NCBI GenBank assembly: GCA_038238015.1
Contig: JBBRYA010000011.1
Location: 1 to 64,000, forward strand
Source: DASQFQ01 sp038238015
GTDB taxonomy: Bacteria > Actinomycetota > Thermoleophilia > Solirubrobacterales > Solirubrobacteraceae
Direction of reading: 5' to 3'
Length of the DNA stretch: 64,000 bases
In this document: one piece after another, positions 41,919 through 50,605 of the stretch
How the letters are laid out: the number at the start of each line of letters is the position of its first letter
Position numbering within the stretch: the stretch's first letter is position 1
The notes under the pieces: model-generated
Seen by the model: only the letters and a program-made list of their open reading frames with translations
What the model was told of the DNA's origin: nothing
Databases searched by the model: none
Made by a program: the position numbers and the translations under genes

Positions 41919-42908
41919 TCACTGCCGCAGCTTTGCGCCCTCCACCAGATTCGCGCCCGCGGGCTCGCCGCGCACCGCCCCCTCCTCCAGAAACTCGCGC
42001 AGCACGCGGTTGAAGCGCGCGGGGCGCTCGACCATCGGCACGTGGCCGGTGCGCTCGAAGACCACGCGCCGGGCGTCGGGGATCGACTCCTCCATCTTCG
42101 CCGCGTCGCGCACGCCCACGAGCGTGTCGTGGGCGCCCCACACGATCAGCGTCGGGCAGGAGATCTTCGGCAGCTCCTCGCGCAGCGGGAAGCCGGCGAG
42201 CGCCTCGAGCGCCGGCAGGAAGCCCTCGGTGCGCCGCGCGCTGCGCACCAGCTCCTGCGCGAGCTGGGGCGGCAGGCGGTAGGGGTAGCGGATCCCCGCC
42301 GACATCAGCGCCGGCGTGCGCAGCCGCGGGCGCCGCGACACGAGATCTGAGGAACCGGCGATCGCGCGGCCGATGTACGCGTCGGTCGCGCGGGCGAAGG
42401 TGACCAGCGGCTGGGCGCGCCGGTACTCCTGCCAGAAGATCGCCGCCGAGACGAGCGACAGCCGCTCGATCAGCTCGGGCCGGCGGATCGCCAGCTCGGC
42501 CGCGATGAACCCGCCCATCGAGTTGCCCACGACCGCCGCCGCCGACTCGATCCCGAGCTGGTCGGCGAGCCGGCCCAGCCACTGCCCGTAGTACTCGATC
42601 GAGATCTCGGCCTCGGGCATCTGCGACCAGCCGAAGCCGGGCAGGTCGACCGCGATCACGCGATGGTCGCGCGCGAGGTCGGGGATGTTCTCCACCCAGC
42701 ACTGCCACGCGGCGCCGAGCCCGTGCACGAGGATCACGACCGGCCCGGAGCCGATGTCGACGAGGTTGACCTGCTTGGCGTCGACCTCGACCCAGCGCTG
42801 GTAGGCGGGCCAGTCGACGTCGAGCCACGCGCCGTCCGAGCGCCCGTAGTCGGTGTCGGCGCCAGGGCTGAGAACGCCGAGGGAGCCGTCGCGTCGTCTG
42901 GGGACCAT
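41919..42908 (-). CDS. alpha/beta hydrolase
   Basis: A 329-residue cytosolic hydrolase. VVILVHGLGAAWQCW is the oxyanion-hole motif, VVGNSMGGFIAAELA carries the nucleophile Ser, IVWGAHDTLVG the Asp, and ERTGHVPMVERPARFNRVL the His. Substrate not evident; epoxide hydrolase or haloalkane-type members share this layout. The ATG start is 8 nt after TACGGT, part of a symmetric divergent promoter. Confidence 0.9.
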   Translation of the reverse strand: MVPRRRDGSLGVLSPGADTDYGRSDGAWLDVDWPAYQRWVEVDAKQVNLVDIGSGPVVILVHGLGAAWQCWVENIPDLARDHRVIAVDLPGFGWSQMPEAEISIEYYGQWLGRLADQLGIESAAAVVGNSMGGFIAAELAIRRPELIERLSLVSAAIFWQEYRRAQPLVTFARATDAYIGRAIAGSSDLVSRRPRLRTPALMSAGIRYPYRLPPQLAQELVRSARRTEGFLPALEALAGFPLREELPKISCPTLIVWGAHDTLVGVRDAAKMEESIPDARRVVFERTGHVPMVERPARFNRVLREFLEEGAVRGEPAGANLVEGAKLRQ

Positions 42909-42915
42909 GGCGGAC

Positions 42916-42922
42916 TACCGTA
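42916..42922. promoter_or_regulatory. symmetric bidirectional -10 element TACCGTA
   Basis: Leftward TACGGT ends 8 nt before the hydrolase ATG. Rightward TACCGT ends 16 nt before ATG 42938 of the nucleotidase. Same heptamer as at 14097-14103. Confidence 0.5.
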
Positions 42923-42937
42923 ATGCCCAGTCCGGCC

Positions 42938-43489
42938 ATGCGCATCGCGATCGACATCGACTCCACGCTGCACGACTACTGGGACCTGCTCGACCAGGTC
43001 GCCCAGCGGCGCTTCGGCGTCGCGCTGCCCTACGAGGGCCAGGTGGTGTGGGACATCGGCCTCCTGCGCCCGGCACAGCTGAAGGCGTGCGTGGCCGAGA
43101 CCCACTCCGAGCGCCACATCCTGGCCTCCGAGCCCTACCCCGGCGCGGTCGAGACCGTACGGGCGTGGCACGAGGCCGGGCACTTCATCCACATCACCTC
43201 CCATCGCGCCCCCGACGCCCACGCCGCGACCGCGCAGTGGCTCGACCGCATCGGGCTGCCCTACGACGAGCTCTACTGCTCCTATGACAAGGTGGCGCGC
43301 TGTGTTGAGATCGACATCGACCTGCTGATCGACGACTCCCCGGTGAACCTCCAGCACGCGATCGACGCGGGCATCCGCGTCGCCACGATCGAGCACCCCT
43401 GGAACCGCGACGTCTGCGAGAGCGAGGACGTCCTCTGCGCCGACAACTGGGACGGGCTCGCCCAGGCGATCGAGGCGGTGCTCGCGTGA
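42938..43489 (+). CDS. HAD-superfamily 5'(3')-nucleotidase-like protein
   Basis: A 183-residue HAD phosphatase of the NT5C type. Motif I is AIDIDSTLHDYW, motif II HITSHRAPD, and the acidic motif is DLLIDDSPVN, all at expected spacing for deoxyribonucleotidases. ATG 42938 is preferred, as the codon at 42923 abuts the promoter hexamer. It overlaps the acyltransferase by 4 nt. Confidence 0.85.
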   Translation: MRIAIDIDSTLHDYWDLLDQVAQRRFGVALPYEGQVVWDIGLLRPAQLKACVAETHSERHILASEPYPGAVETVRAWHEAGHFIHITSHRAPDAHAATAQWLDRIGLPYDELYCSYDKVARCVEIDIDLLIDDSPVNLQHAIDAGIRVATIEHPWNRDVCESEDVLCADNWDGLAQAIEAVLA

Positions 43490-44331
43490 AGGCGCTTCCC
43501 GCCCCGAGCGGCGACCTGTGCGACCAGCTGCCCGCGATCGAGCCCGAGCGCCAGGTCACCGACTGGGGGCGCTCGGAGCGCGTCGAGGGCCTGATGGACG
43601 CGACGATCTACGAGTTCCTCTACACGTACTGGTTCCGCTGCGAGGTCGAGGGAATCGAGAACCTCCCCGCCGAGGGCGGCGCGCTGCTGATCTCCAATCA
43701 CGCCGGGGCGCTGCCGCCCGACGCGGCGATGATCACCAAGGCGATCAAGGAGGAGCACCCGCGCCCGCGCCCGCTGCACCTCGCGGTCGAGCACTTCTTC
43801 AAGGGCTACCCCGGCTTCAGCATGCTGGTCTCGAAGATCGGCGGCATCCCCGCCCACCCGGCCAACGTCCAGCGCCTGCTCCACGACGAGCAGCAGCTCG
43901 TGCTCGTCTTCCCCGAGGGTCGCAAGGGGACCGAGAAGCTCTACAAGGACCGCTACCGGCTGCGGCGCTTCGGCCGCGGGGGCTTCGTCGAGGCGGCGAT
44001 GCGCGCCGAGGTCCCGATTCAGCCGATCGCGGTGGTGGGCGCCGAGGAGGCCGCGCCCGTCTTCGCCCAGATGAAGCTGCTCCAGCGCATCACCGGGCTC
44101 CTGTACTTCCCGATCACGCCGACCTTCCCGCACTTCGGGCTCCTCGGGATGCTCGGCTACCTGCCGGCCAAGTTCCGGATCCGCTTCCTCGAGCCGATCC
44201 CGACCGACCAGTGGGGCCCCGAGCCCTGGAACGACCGCGGCCTGATCCAGACCGTGTCCGACAACGTCCGCGCGCGCATCCAGGAGGAGCTCTACGAGAT
44301 GCTGGCCCAGCGCAAGTCGGTCTGGCTCTAG
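43486..44331 (+). CDS. PlsC-family acyltransferase
   Basis: A 281-residue glycerolipid-type acyltransferase. The His-Asp active site is in LLISNHAGALPPDAAMI (His and Asp separated by six residues, as in the actinobacterial subgroup), and the substrate motif is VFPEGRKGTEKLYKDRY. Likely acylates lysophosphatidate or a related lipid. GTG start overlaps the nucleotidase; its stop shares one base with the next start. Confidence 0.88.
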   Translation: MKALPAPSGDLCDQLPAIEPERQVTDWGRSERVEGLMDATIYEFLYTYWFRCEVEGIENLPAEGGALLISNHAGALPPDAAMITKAIKEEHPRPRPLHLAVEHFFKGYPGFSMLVSKIGGIPAHPANVQRLLHDEQQLVLVFPEGRKGTEKLYKDRYRLRRFGRGGFVEAAMRAEVPIQPIAVVGAEEAAPVFAQMKLLQRITGLLYFPITPTFPHFGLLGMLGYLPAKFRIRFLEPIPTDQWGPEPWNDRGLIQTVSDNVRARIQEELYEMLAQRKSVWL

Positions 44332-45371
44332 TGGCCCGCCGCGTCCTGCTCACCGGGCTCTCGAGCTTCTGGGGCGGCCGCCTCGCCCAGGAGCTCGAGC
44401 GCGACCCGGCGATCGAGGTGATCGTGGGCGTGAGCCCCCAGGACCCGACCTGTGAGCTGCAGCGCACGGAGTTCGTGCGCGTCGGCACCCAGCATGCGCT
44501 GCTGCGGCGGATCGTGCAGGCGGCCGAGATCGACACCGTGGTCGACACGCGCCTGATCGTCGACTCGGTCACCGCTCCGGCGCGGGCGACCCACGAGAAC
44601 AACGTGATCGGGACGATGAACATCCTCGCCGCCTGCTCGGGTCCCGACTCGCCCGTCAAGAAGGTCGTCTTCAAGTCCTCGGCGCACTACTACGGCGCTG
44701 AGCAGGACGACCCGGCCTTCTTCACCGAGAGCATGCAGCGCCCGCATCCGGCGCGGACGCTGCTGGAGAAGGACGTCGTGGAGGCCGAGAAGGCCGTCAC
44801 GGCCTTCGCCGAGCGCAACGACGAGGTAGCCGTGAGCATCCTGCGCTTCGCCAACGGGCTCGGCCCCGCGCTCCGCACCTCCCATTCGGCGCTGCTCTCG
44901 CTCCCGGTCGTGCCCTGCATCCTCGGCTTTGACCCGCGGTACCAGTTCATCCACGAGGACGACATCGTCGGCGTGCTCGAGCACGCGACCAAGCACGACC
45001 TCGACGGCGTCTACAACGTGGCCGCCGACGGCGTGCTCGTGCTCTCGGAGGTCGCGAGCCTGCTCGGGCGCCCGCTCGCGCCGATCCTGCCGCCGTGGGG
45101 CACCGGGCTCGCGCTGGCCGCGCTCGGGCGCCTCGGCCTGCGCGTGCCGCCGGAGATGCACAACCAGTTGCGCTACGGGCGCGCGATCGACAACCGCAAG
45201 CTCAAGGCCGCGGGTGCGCCGCTGCGCTTCACCACCCGTGAGACGGTCAGCGCCTACGCCGAACACCTGCGCGTCGCCGCGATCAAGAACGACAACGGCC
45301 GGCCCTACCAATACGAGCGCGAGGTCGAGGAGTTCCTGCGCTACAGCCCGAGCGTTCGCCGGGGCGCCTGA
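44331..45371 (+). CDS. atypical extended SDR / NAD-dependent epimerase-like protein
   Basis: A 346-residue Rossmann protein. The nucleotide site is RRVLLTGLSSFWGGRLAQEL, followed by ENNVIGTMNILAAC and FKSSAHYYGAEQDD. The YxxxK pair that catalyses in most SDRs appears replaced (RTLLEKDVVEAEK), so binding or altered chemistry is possible. IVGVLEHATKHDLDGVYNVAADG is typical of UDP-sugar epimerase relatives. GTG start directly follows the acyltransferase; the pair may work on a lipid. Confidence 0.85.
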   Translation: MARRVLLTGLSSFWGGRLAQELERDPAIEVIVGVSPQDPTCELQRTEFVRVGTQHALLRRIVQAAEIDTVVDTRLIVDSVTAPARATHENNVIGTMNILAACSGPDSPVKKVVFKSSAHYYGAEQDDPAFFTESMQRPHPARTLLEKDVVEAEKAVTAFAERNDEVAVSILRFANGLGPALRTSHSALLSLPVVPCILGFDPRYQFIHEDDIVGVLEHATKHDLDGVYNVAADGVLVLSEVASLLGRPLAPILPPWGTGLALAALGRLGLRVPPEMHNQLRYGRAIDNRKLKAAGAPLRFTTRETVSAYAEHLRVAAIKNDNGRPYQYEREVEEFLRYSPSVRRGA

Positions 45372-45433
45372 GGCGACAGCGAAGTTGCAGCACTGGTGGC
45401 GGGCATTCCCGCGGCCTACCATGGGTTCGACGC

Positions 45434-46474
45434 GTGCGCTCCCGATCCTTTGTCATCGTCGCGGCTCTTGTCGTCCTGCTGCTCGCCGCCGGCGTGGGCG
45501 TGTACGCCTACGACGCGAGCAAGCAGAGCCTGATCGCCAAGGGGGTCAGCGTCGGCGGCGTCGACGTCGGGGGCCTCGAGGCCCCCGCGGCCCGTGAGAA
45601 GCTGCGCGCCGCGGTGCTCGAGCCGCTCAAGCGCCGGGTCGTCGCGCGCTACCAGGGGCGGCGCTTCACGCTCACCCCCGCCCAGGCCGGCGTCGGCGTC
45701 GACGTCGACGGCTCCGTGGACTCCGCTCTGGCCCGTTCGCGCAAGGGCAGCATCCTCGAGCGCACCGCGCGCAACCTCCGCGGAGACCGCGTCAACGAGG
45801 ACGTCGACGTCGCGATCAACTACGACCGCTCCTCGATCCGCCGGCTGGTCAAGCGGGTCAGCAGCGGCATCGACCGGCCGGCGCGCGATGCGAGGCTCGA
45901 CCTCGCCAAGGGCCAGGTCAACCCCCAGGCGTCCTCGACCGGCCTCGCGGTCCGCGCGGCGCGCCTGCGCCACGACCTCTCGCGCGCACTGCTGAGCGTC
46001 CACGGCTCGCGCTCGGTGCGCGTCCGCACCGCGGTCGTGGAGCCGAAGATCACCTCGGCCAAGCTCGCCGACGAGTATCCGGCCGTCGTGATCGTCAACC
46101 GCGGCAGCTTCACGCTCTCGCTCTACCGCCACCTCAAGTACGCCAAGAGCTACAAGATCGCGGTCGGGCAGGTCGGGCTGGAGACCCCGGCCGGGCTCTA
46201 CCACGTGCAGAACAAGGCCATCAACCCGGCCTGGACTGTGCCCAACTCCAAGTGGGCGGGCAAGCTCGCGGGCAAGATCATCCCCGGTGGGTCGCCCGAG
46301 AACCCGCTGAAGGCGCGCTGGCTGGGGATCTTCGACGGCGCCGGCATCCACGGCACCGACGCCGTGAACTCGATCGGCAGCGCCGCCTCGCACGGCTGCG
46401 TGCGCATGCGGATCCCCGACGTGAAGGAGCTCTACGACCAGGTGCCGGTCAACGCACCGGTCTACATCGCCTGA
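45434..46474 (+). CDS. L,D-transpeptidase (YkuD) with peptidoglycan-binding domain
   Basis: A 346-residue exported or membrane-anchored cell-wall crosslinker. Residues 6-26 form the signal anchor; a PG_binding_4-like domain covers about 40-190; the YkuD domain covers about 215-345 with IHGTDAVNSIGSAASHGCVRM, including the catalytic His and Cys. GTG start with TACCAT 11 nt upstream. It would make 3-3 cross-links. Confidence 0.94.
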   Translation: MRSRSFVIVAALVVLLLAAGVGVYAYDASKQSLIAKGVSVGGVDVGGLEAPAAREKLRAAVLEPLKRRVVARYQGRRFTLTPAQAGVGVDVDGSVDSALARSRKGSILERTARNLRGDRVNEDVDVAINYDRSSIRRLVKRVSSGIDRPARDARLDLAKGQVNPQASSTGLAVRAARLRHDLSRALLSVHGSRSVRVRTAVVEPKITSAKLADEYPAVVIVNRGSFTLSLYRHLKYAKSYKIAVGQVGLETPAGLYHVQNKAINPAWTVPNSKWAGKLAGKIIPGGSPENPLKARWLGIFDGAGIHGTDAVNSIGSAASHGCVRMRIPDVKELYDQVPVNAPVYIA

Positions 46475-46737
46475 ATCTCGCTGATCGGCACTTCCTGCCA
46501 GCCCTTGTGCAGCAGGGAGGCGTGGTAGTCCGAATGGCGAAAGCAGAGCATGCCTATGTACACGTCCCGCACCCGCTTGCGCATCACCGCGTACCACAGC
46601 GTCGTCGCGTCGCTGGTGCCCTGGATCGGGTGCCAGGGCGGCGAGGGCTTGCCCCTCGCCGTGACCATCCCCGCCTCGGCGAGCTGGCGACCGGTGGCGA
46701 CCTGACCCGTGCCCGTATCGATGAAGAACGAGGCCAT
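46462..46737 (-). CDS. hypothetical protein
   Basis: A 91-residue protein with no recognised family, rich in aromatic residues (TTLWYAVMRKRVRDVYIG, MLCFRHSDYHASLLHKGW). TAGCCT ends 8 nt before its ATG, a leaderless arrangement like its neighbours. It overlaps the transpeptidase 3' end by 13 nt and the xerD start by about 17 nt on the other strand. Confidence 0.55.
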   Translation of the reverse strand: MASFFIDTGTGQVATGRQLAEAGMVTARGKPSPPWHPIQGTSDATTLWYAVMRKRVRDVYIGMLCFRHSDYHASLLHKGWQEVPISEIQAM

Positions 46738-47641
46738 CGCGGGCCAGGCTAGCGAGGCCTGGCGGGACGCCCTGCGCGCCTTTGACCGCGACCTGCTGCG
46801 GCGCGGAGCGGCCGAGCGGACGCGCCGCGCCTACGGCGTGGACCTCGGGCAGCTCGCGCTCTGGGGGACCGCGCAGGGGCTCGAGCCGGTCGGCGTCGGC
46901 TACCCGGCGCTTCGCCGCTACGCGTCCCAGCTCGCTCAGGCCGGCGCCGGGCCGCGCACGGTCGCCCGCAAGCTCGCGGCGATCCGTGCGTTCTTTCGCA
47001 TGATGGTCGAGTACGGAGAGATGACGGCGAACCCCGCCGACCTGCTCGCGGCGCCCAAGCAGCCGCAGGGTCTCCCGCAGACGCTCAAGGCCACCGAGGT
47101 CGCCCGGCTGCTGGATCGCATCGGCGCCACCACGCCGCTGGAGCTGCGCGACCGCGCGCTGTTCGAGCTGGCCTACGCCTGCGGCCTGCGCGCCGAGGAG
47201 CTGATCGACCTCGATCTCGAGTCGGTCGACTTCGACGAGGAGCAGCTGCGCGTGGAGGGCAAGGGCTCAAAGACGCGTTTCGTCCCCGTCGGAGAGCCCG
47301 CGCTGCGCGCCGTCGGGCGCTACCTGGAGCGCGGCCGGCCCGCGCTCGCCACCGACAGCGGGGATCGCGCCCTGCTGCTCTCGAAGTCCGGCCGGAGGCT
47401 CTCGACCTCCGATGTGCGCCGGCGCCTGCGCGTCTGGGCGCGCCACGCCGCCCACCAGGGGGCGGTCCACCCGCATGCGCTGCGCCACTCCTTTGCGACC
47501 CACCTCCTGGACGGAGGCGCCGACCTGCGGGTCATCCAGGAGCTGCTGGGCCACTCGTCCATATCAACGACCCAGGTCTACACTCGGGTAGAGTCAGCGC
47601 GATTGCGAGCGACGTATGCGCGCAGCCATCCCCGGGCCTGA
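46721..47641 (+). CDS. xerD: tyrosine recombinase XerD/XerC
   Basis: Site-specific recombinase resolving chromosome dimers, about 306 aa. The N-terminal SAM-like domain has RTRRAYGVDLGQLALW; the catalytic domain has the first Arg in ACGLRAEELIDLDLE, then HALRHSFATHLLDGGADLRVIQELLGHSSISTTQVYTRV with the remaining Arg, His and nucleophile Tyr. ATG 46721 is chosen; GTG 46709 would add four residues. Followed by the sigma factor, as in many actinobacteria; XerD function (not a mobile-element integrase) is inferred from this place. Confidence 0.92.
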   Translation: MKNEAIAGQASEAWRDALRAFDRDLLRRGAAERTRRAYGVDLGQLALWGTAQGLEPVGVGYPALRRYASQLAQAGAGPRTVARKLAAIRAFFRMMVEYGEMTANPADLLAAPKQPQGLPQTLKATEVARLLDRIGATTPLELRDRALFELAYACGLRAEELIDLDLESVDFDEEQLRVEGKGSKTRFVPVGEPALRAVGRYLERGRPALATDSGDRALLLSKSGRRLSTSDVRRRLRVWARHAAHQGAVHPHALRHSFATHLLDGGADLRVIQELLGHSSISTTQVYTRVESARLRATYARSHPRA

Positions 47642-47662
47642 CACAAGGGGGAGGGGAACGGT

Positions 47663-48448
47663 CTGGAAACCAACGTCAAAGCGATCGAGCTGAGAGACCT
47701 GTGGCGCCGCTACAAGGCGTCGGGCTCCGATCGCGCCCGTGAGCAGCTCGTCGTCGCCTTCTCCCCGCTGGTCAAGTACGTGGCCGGCCGCATGTCCTCG
47801 GGGCTTCCCGCTCACGTGGAGGAGGCCGACCTCATCTCCTACGGCCTGATCGGCCTGATCAACGCCATCGAGCGCTTCGACCCCGAGCGCGAGATCAAGT
47901 TCGAGACGTACGCGATCACCCGCATCAAGGGCGCGATCATCGACGAGCTGCGCGCCCTGGACTGGGTGCCGCGCTCGGTGCGCGCCCGCGCGCGTGAGAT
48001 CGAGCGCGTGCACGGCAAGCTCGAGCACCGCCTGCACCGCAACCCCACCGACGAGGAGATGGCGCGCGAGCTGGGCATCACGATCGAGGAGTTCCAGGAG
48101 AGCCTGATGAAGATCTCCAACTCCACCGTCGTCGCGCTCGACGAGCTGTGGTCGGTGTCTGACTCCTCAGGCGACCAGGTGTCGCTGCTGGACACGCTGC
48201 ACGACCCCAACGCCGCGGATCCGCAGGACCTCCTCAACGCCTCAGAGCTCAAGGACCGCCTGGCCGACGCGATCTCCGCGCTGCCCGAGCGCGAGAAGCT
48301 CGTGATCGCCCTCTACTACTACGAGAACCTGACCCTGCGCGAGATCGGCGAGGTCCTCGGCGTCACCGAGTCGCGCATCTCCCAGCTGCACACGAAGGCC
48401 GTCCTGCGGCTCAAGAGCCGCCTCCAGGGCGACAACCTGCGCGACTGA
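47663..48448 (+). CDS. WhiG/FliA-type RNA polymerase sigma factor, probable CTG start
   Basis: A sigma-28-group factor of about 261 aa. Region 1.2/2.1 has LWRRYKASGSDRAREQLVVAF; 2.2-2.4 SYGLIGLINAIERFDPEREIKFETYAITRIKG; region 3 RNPTDEEMARELGI; region 4 NLTLREIGEVLGVTESRISQLHTKA. The frame closes 21 nt upstream at a stop, and the first ATG/GTG/TTG (47780) would delete region 1.2/2.1. CTG 47663 sits 6 nt after a strong GGGGGAGGGG ribosome binding site, so CTG is the likely start. In Streptomyces the related WhiG controls sporulation, but no flagellar or sporulation gene is in view. Confidence 0.9.
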   Translation: METNVKAIELRDLWRRYKASGSDRAREQLVVAFSPLVKYVAGRMSSGLPAHVEEADLISYGLIGLINAIERFDPEREIKFETYAITRIKGAIIDELRALDWVPRSVRARAREIERVHGKLEHRLHRNPTDEEMARELGITIEEFQESLMKISNSTVVALDELWSVSDSSGDQVSLLDTLHDPNAADPQDLLNASELKDRLADAISALPEREKLVIALYYYENLTLREIGEVLGVTESRISQLHTKAVLRLKSRLQGDNLRD

Positions 48449-48511
48449 CGGTAGCCTCCGCGCTTCCACGGCCGCTCGAGGGAGCGGCCCCATAGGGAGA
48501 GGAGCACTGGC

Positions 48512-50581
48512 ATGCCGCACGCCGCTGAGAGGATCCGCAACGTGGCTCTAGTGGGCCACCGTGGGAGCGGGAAGACGTCGCTGCACGAGGCCCTGCTGTT
48601 CGAGGCCGGCGCGACCAACCGGCTCGGCACGGTGGCGGACGGGACGACGGTGTCGGACTCCGAAGAGGACGAGCAGGCGCGCGGGATGTCGATCTCCGCG
48701 GCACTGGCGTCCTTCGAGTGGCGCGACGTGAAGGTCAACCTGATCGACACCCCCGGCGAGCCCTCCTTCATCGCCGACGCCCTCGGCGCCCTGCGCGTCT
48801 GCGAGTCGGCCGTCTTCGTGGTCAACGCCGTGATGGGCGTCGAGGTCTCCACCCAGCGGCTGTGGACGCGGGCCTCCGAGCTCGGCGTCGCCCGCCTCGT
48901 CTACGTGAACATGCTCGACCGCGAGCGCGCGGACTTCTTCCGGGCGCTCGACTCTCTCAAGGCGGCCTTCGGCCCGCACGTGGTCGCGACCGAGATCCCG
49001 ATCGGCTCAGAGCACGAGGTGCGCGGCCTGGTCGACCTCGTGGACATGAAGGCCTACGAGTACGAGGGCTCCGGCAAGGAGAACTCGCGCGAGATCCCGA
49101 TCCCCGACGAGCTGCTCGCCCAGGCGCAGGAGTACCGCGAGAAGCTCATGGACGAGGTCGCCGAGAACTCCGACGCGCTGATGGAGCGCTACCTCGAGGG
49201 AGAGGAGATCTCCCACGATGAGATCGTCACCGCCCTGGAGGACGGCACCGACCACGGTCACATCTTCCCGGTGACCTGCGGCGTGGCCACGACCCGCCTC
49301 GGCGCGAACCGCCTGCTCGACGCGCTGGTCGACGACCTTCCCTCGCCGACCCAGCACGGCGGCCTCGAGCTTCCCGACATGACGCTCGAGCCGACCGAGG
49401 ACCGCGAGGCCTTCGCCTACGTCTTCAAGACCCGCGCCGACCCGTTCGCGGGGCGCATCAACCTGTTCCGCGTCTACCAGGGCGTGGTGCGGGCCGACTC
49501 GCATCTGCTCAACACGCGTGCCCACGCCAAGGAGCGCATGGGGCAGCTGCTCGTCCCCCAGGGCAAGGAGGTCACCCACACCGAGGCGTTCGGGCCCGGT
49601 GACATCGGCGCGGTGGCCAAGCTCAAGGAGACGCGGGCCGGTGACTGGCTGGCCGCGCGCGACCAGCCGATCTCGATGCCGTCGATCGCGCTGCCCGCGC
49701 CGGTCATGGCCTTCGCCATCGAGCCGAAGGCCAAGGGCGAGGAGGACAAGGTCTTCAGCTCGCTGCGCCGCCTGCAGGAGGAGGACCCGACGATCGACCT
49801 GCACCGCGACGAGGAGACCGGCGAGCAGATCGTGGCCGGGCTCTCGCAGATCCACGTCGAGGTGATCGTTGACCGGTTGAAGTCGCGCTTCGGCGCCGAG
49901 GTCACGCTCAAGCCGCCGCGCGTCCCCTACCAGGAGACGATCCGCGGCTCCTCAAGGGCGCACGGCCGCCACAAGAAGCAGAGCGGCGGGCGCGGCCAGT
50001 TCGGCGACTGCCACATCGAGATCACGCCGCTCCAGGAGGGCGACTTCGAGTTCGTCAACGCGATCAAGGGCGGCGTGATCCCCACGAGCTTCATCCCTGC
50101 GGTCGAGAAGGGCGTGCTCGAGGCGATGGCGCAGGGCGTCGTGGCCGGCTTCCCGCTCAAGGGCATCCGCGTGAAGCTCTTCGACGGCAGCTACCACGCC
50201 GTGGACTCCTCGGAGATGGCGTTCAAGATCGCGGGCTCGCTGGCCATGAAGCAGGCGGTCGAGCAGGCCTCGCCGGTGCTGCTGGAGCCGATCATGCTCG
50301 TGTCCGCCTCGGTGCCGGAGTCCTCTGTCGGCGACGTCATGGGCGACCTGTCCTCCCGGCGCGGGCGGCCGCTCGGGACCGAGATGGCCGGCGGCATGAC
50401 CGAGGTCAAGGCCGAGGTCCCGATGGCGGAGATGCTCGCCTACGCGCCCGACCTGCGGTCGATCACCGGGGGCCAGGGCGAGTACACGCTGGAGTTCCTG
50501 CGCTACGAAGAGGTCCCGGCCCACCTGGCGCAAAAGATCGTGCAGAAGGCCACCGCCGAGGAGGAGACCGCCAAGGTCTGA
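48512..50581 (+). CDS. EF-G-like GTPase (FusA2 type)
   Basis: A 689-residue paralogue of elongation factor G. P-loop GHRGSGKTSLHEA (residues about 15-27), DTPGEPSF in place of DTPGHVDF, and NMLDRERAD where NKxD is expected, so nucleotide specificity may differ. Domains II-V follow (KTRADPFAGRINLFRVYQG, GQFGDCHIEITPL, MGDLSSRRGRPLGTEM). A good AGGAG precedes the ATG. Elongation EF-G itself is probably elsewhere with rpsL/rpsG; this group has unknown roles in ribosome recycling or stress. Confidence 0.9.
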   Translation: MPHAAERIRNVALVGHRGSGKTSLHEALLFEAGATNRLGTVADGTTVSDSEEDEQARGMSISAALASFEWRDVKVNLIDTPGEPSFIADALGALRVCESAVFVVNAVMGVEVSTQRLWTRASELGVARLVYVNMLDRERADFFRALDSLKAAFGPHVVATEIPIGSEHEVRGLVDLVDMKAYEYEGSGKENSREIPIPDELLAQAQEYREKLMDEVAENSDALMERYLEGEEISHDEIVTALEDGTDHGHIFPVTCGVATTRLGANRLLDALVDDLPSPTQHGGLELPDMTLEPTEDREAFAYVFKTRADPFAGRINLFRVYQGVVRADSHLLNTRAHAKERMGQLLVPQGKEVTHTEAFGPGDIGAVAKLKETRAGDWLAARDQPISMPSIALPAPVMAFAIEPKAKGEEDKVFSSLRRLQEEDPTIDLHRDEETGEQIVAGLSQIHVEVIVDRLKSRFGAEVTLKPPRVPYQETIRGSSRAHGRHKKQSGGRGQFGDCHIEITPLQEGDFEFVNAIKGGVIPTSFIPAVEKGVLEAMAQGVVAGFPLKGIRVKLFDGSYHAVDSSEMAFKIAGSLAMKQAVEQASPVLLEPIMLVSASVPESSVGDVMGDLSSRRGRPLGTEMAGGMTEVKAEVPMAEMLAYAPDLRSITGGQGEYTLEFLRYEEVPAHLAQKIVQKATAEEETAKV

Positions 50582-50593
50582 GCAGGCCGTTGG

Positions 50594-50599
50594 TACGGT
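50594..50599 (+). promoter_or_regulatory. -10 box TACGGT
   Basis: TACGGT ends 6 nt before the GTG of the next gene, indicating a leaderless transcript. Confidence 0.45.
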
Positions 50600-50605
50600 G
50601 ATCCG

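Noticed and set aside
46721..47641. Tyrosine recombinase as a mobile-element integrase
   Set aside because: Its neighbour is the sigma factor in a conserved core order and there are no att sites nearby, so chromosomal XerD is the better call.
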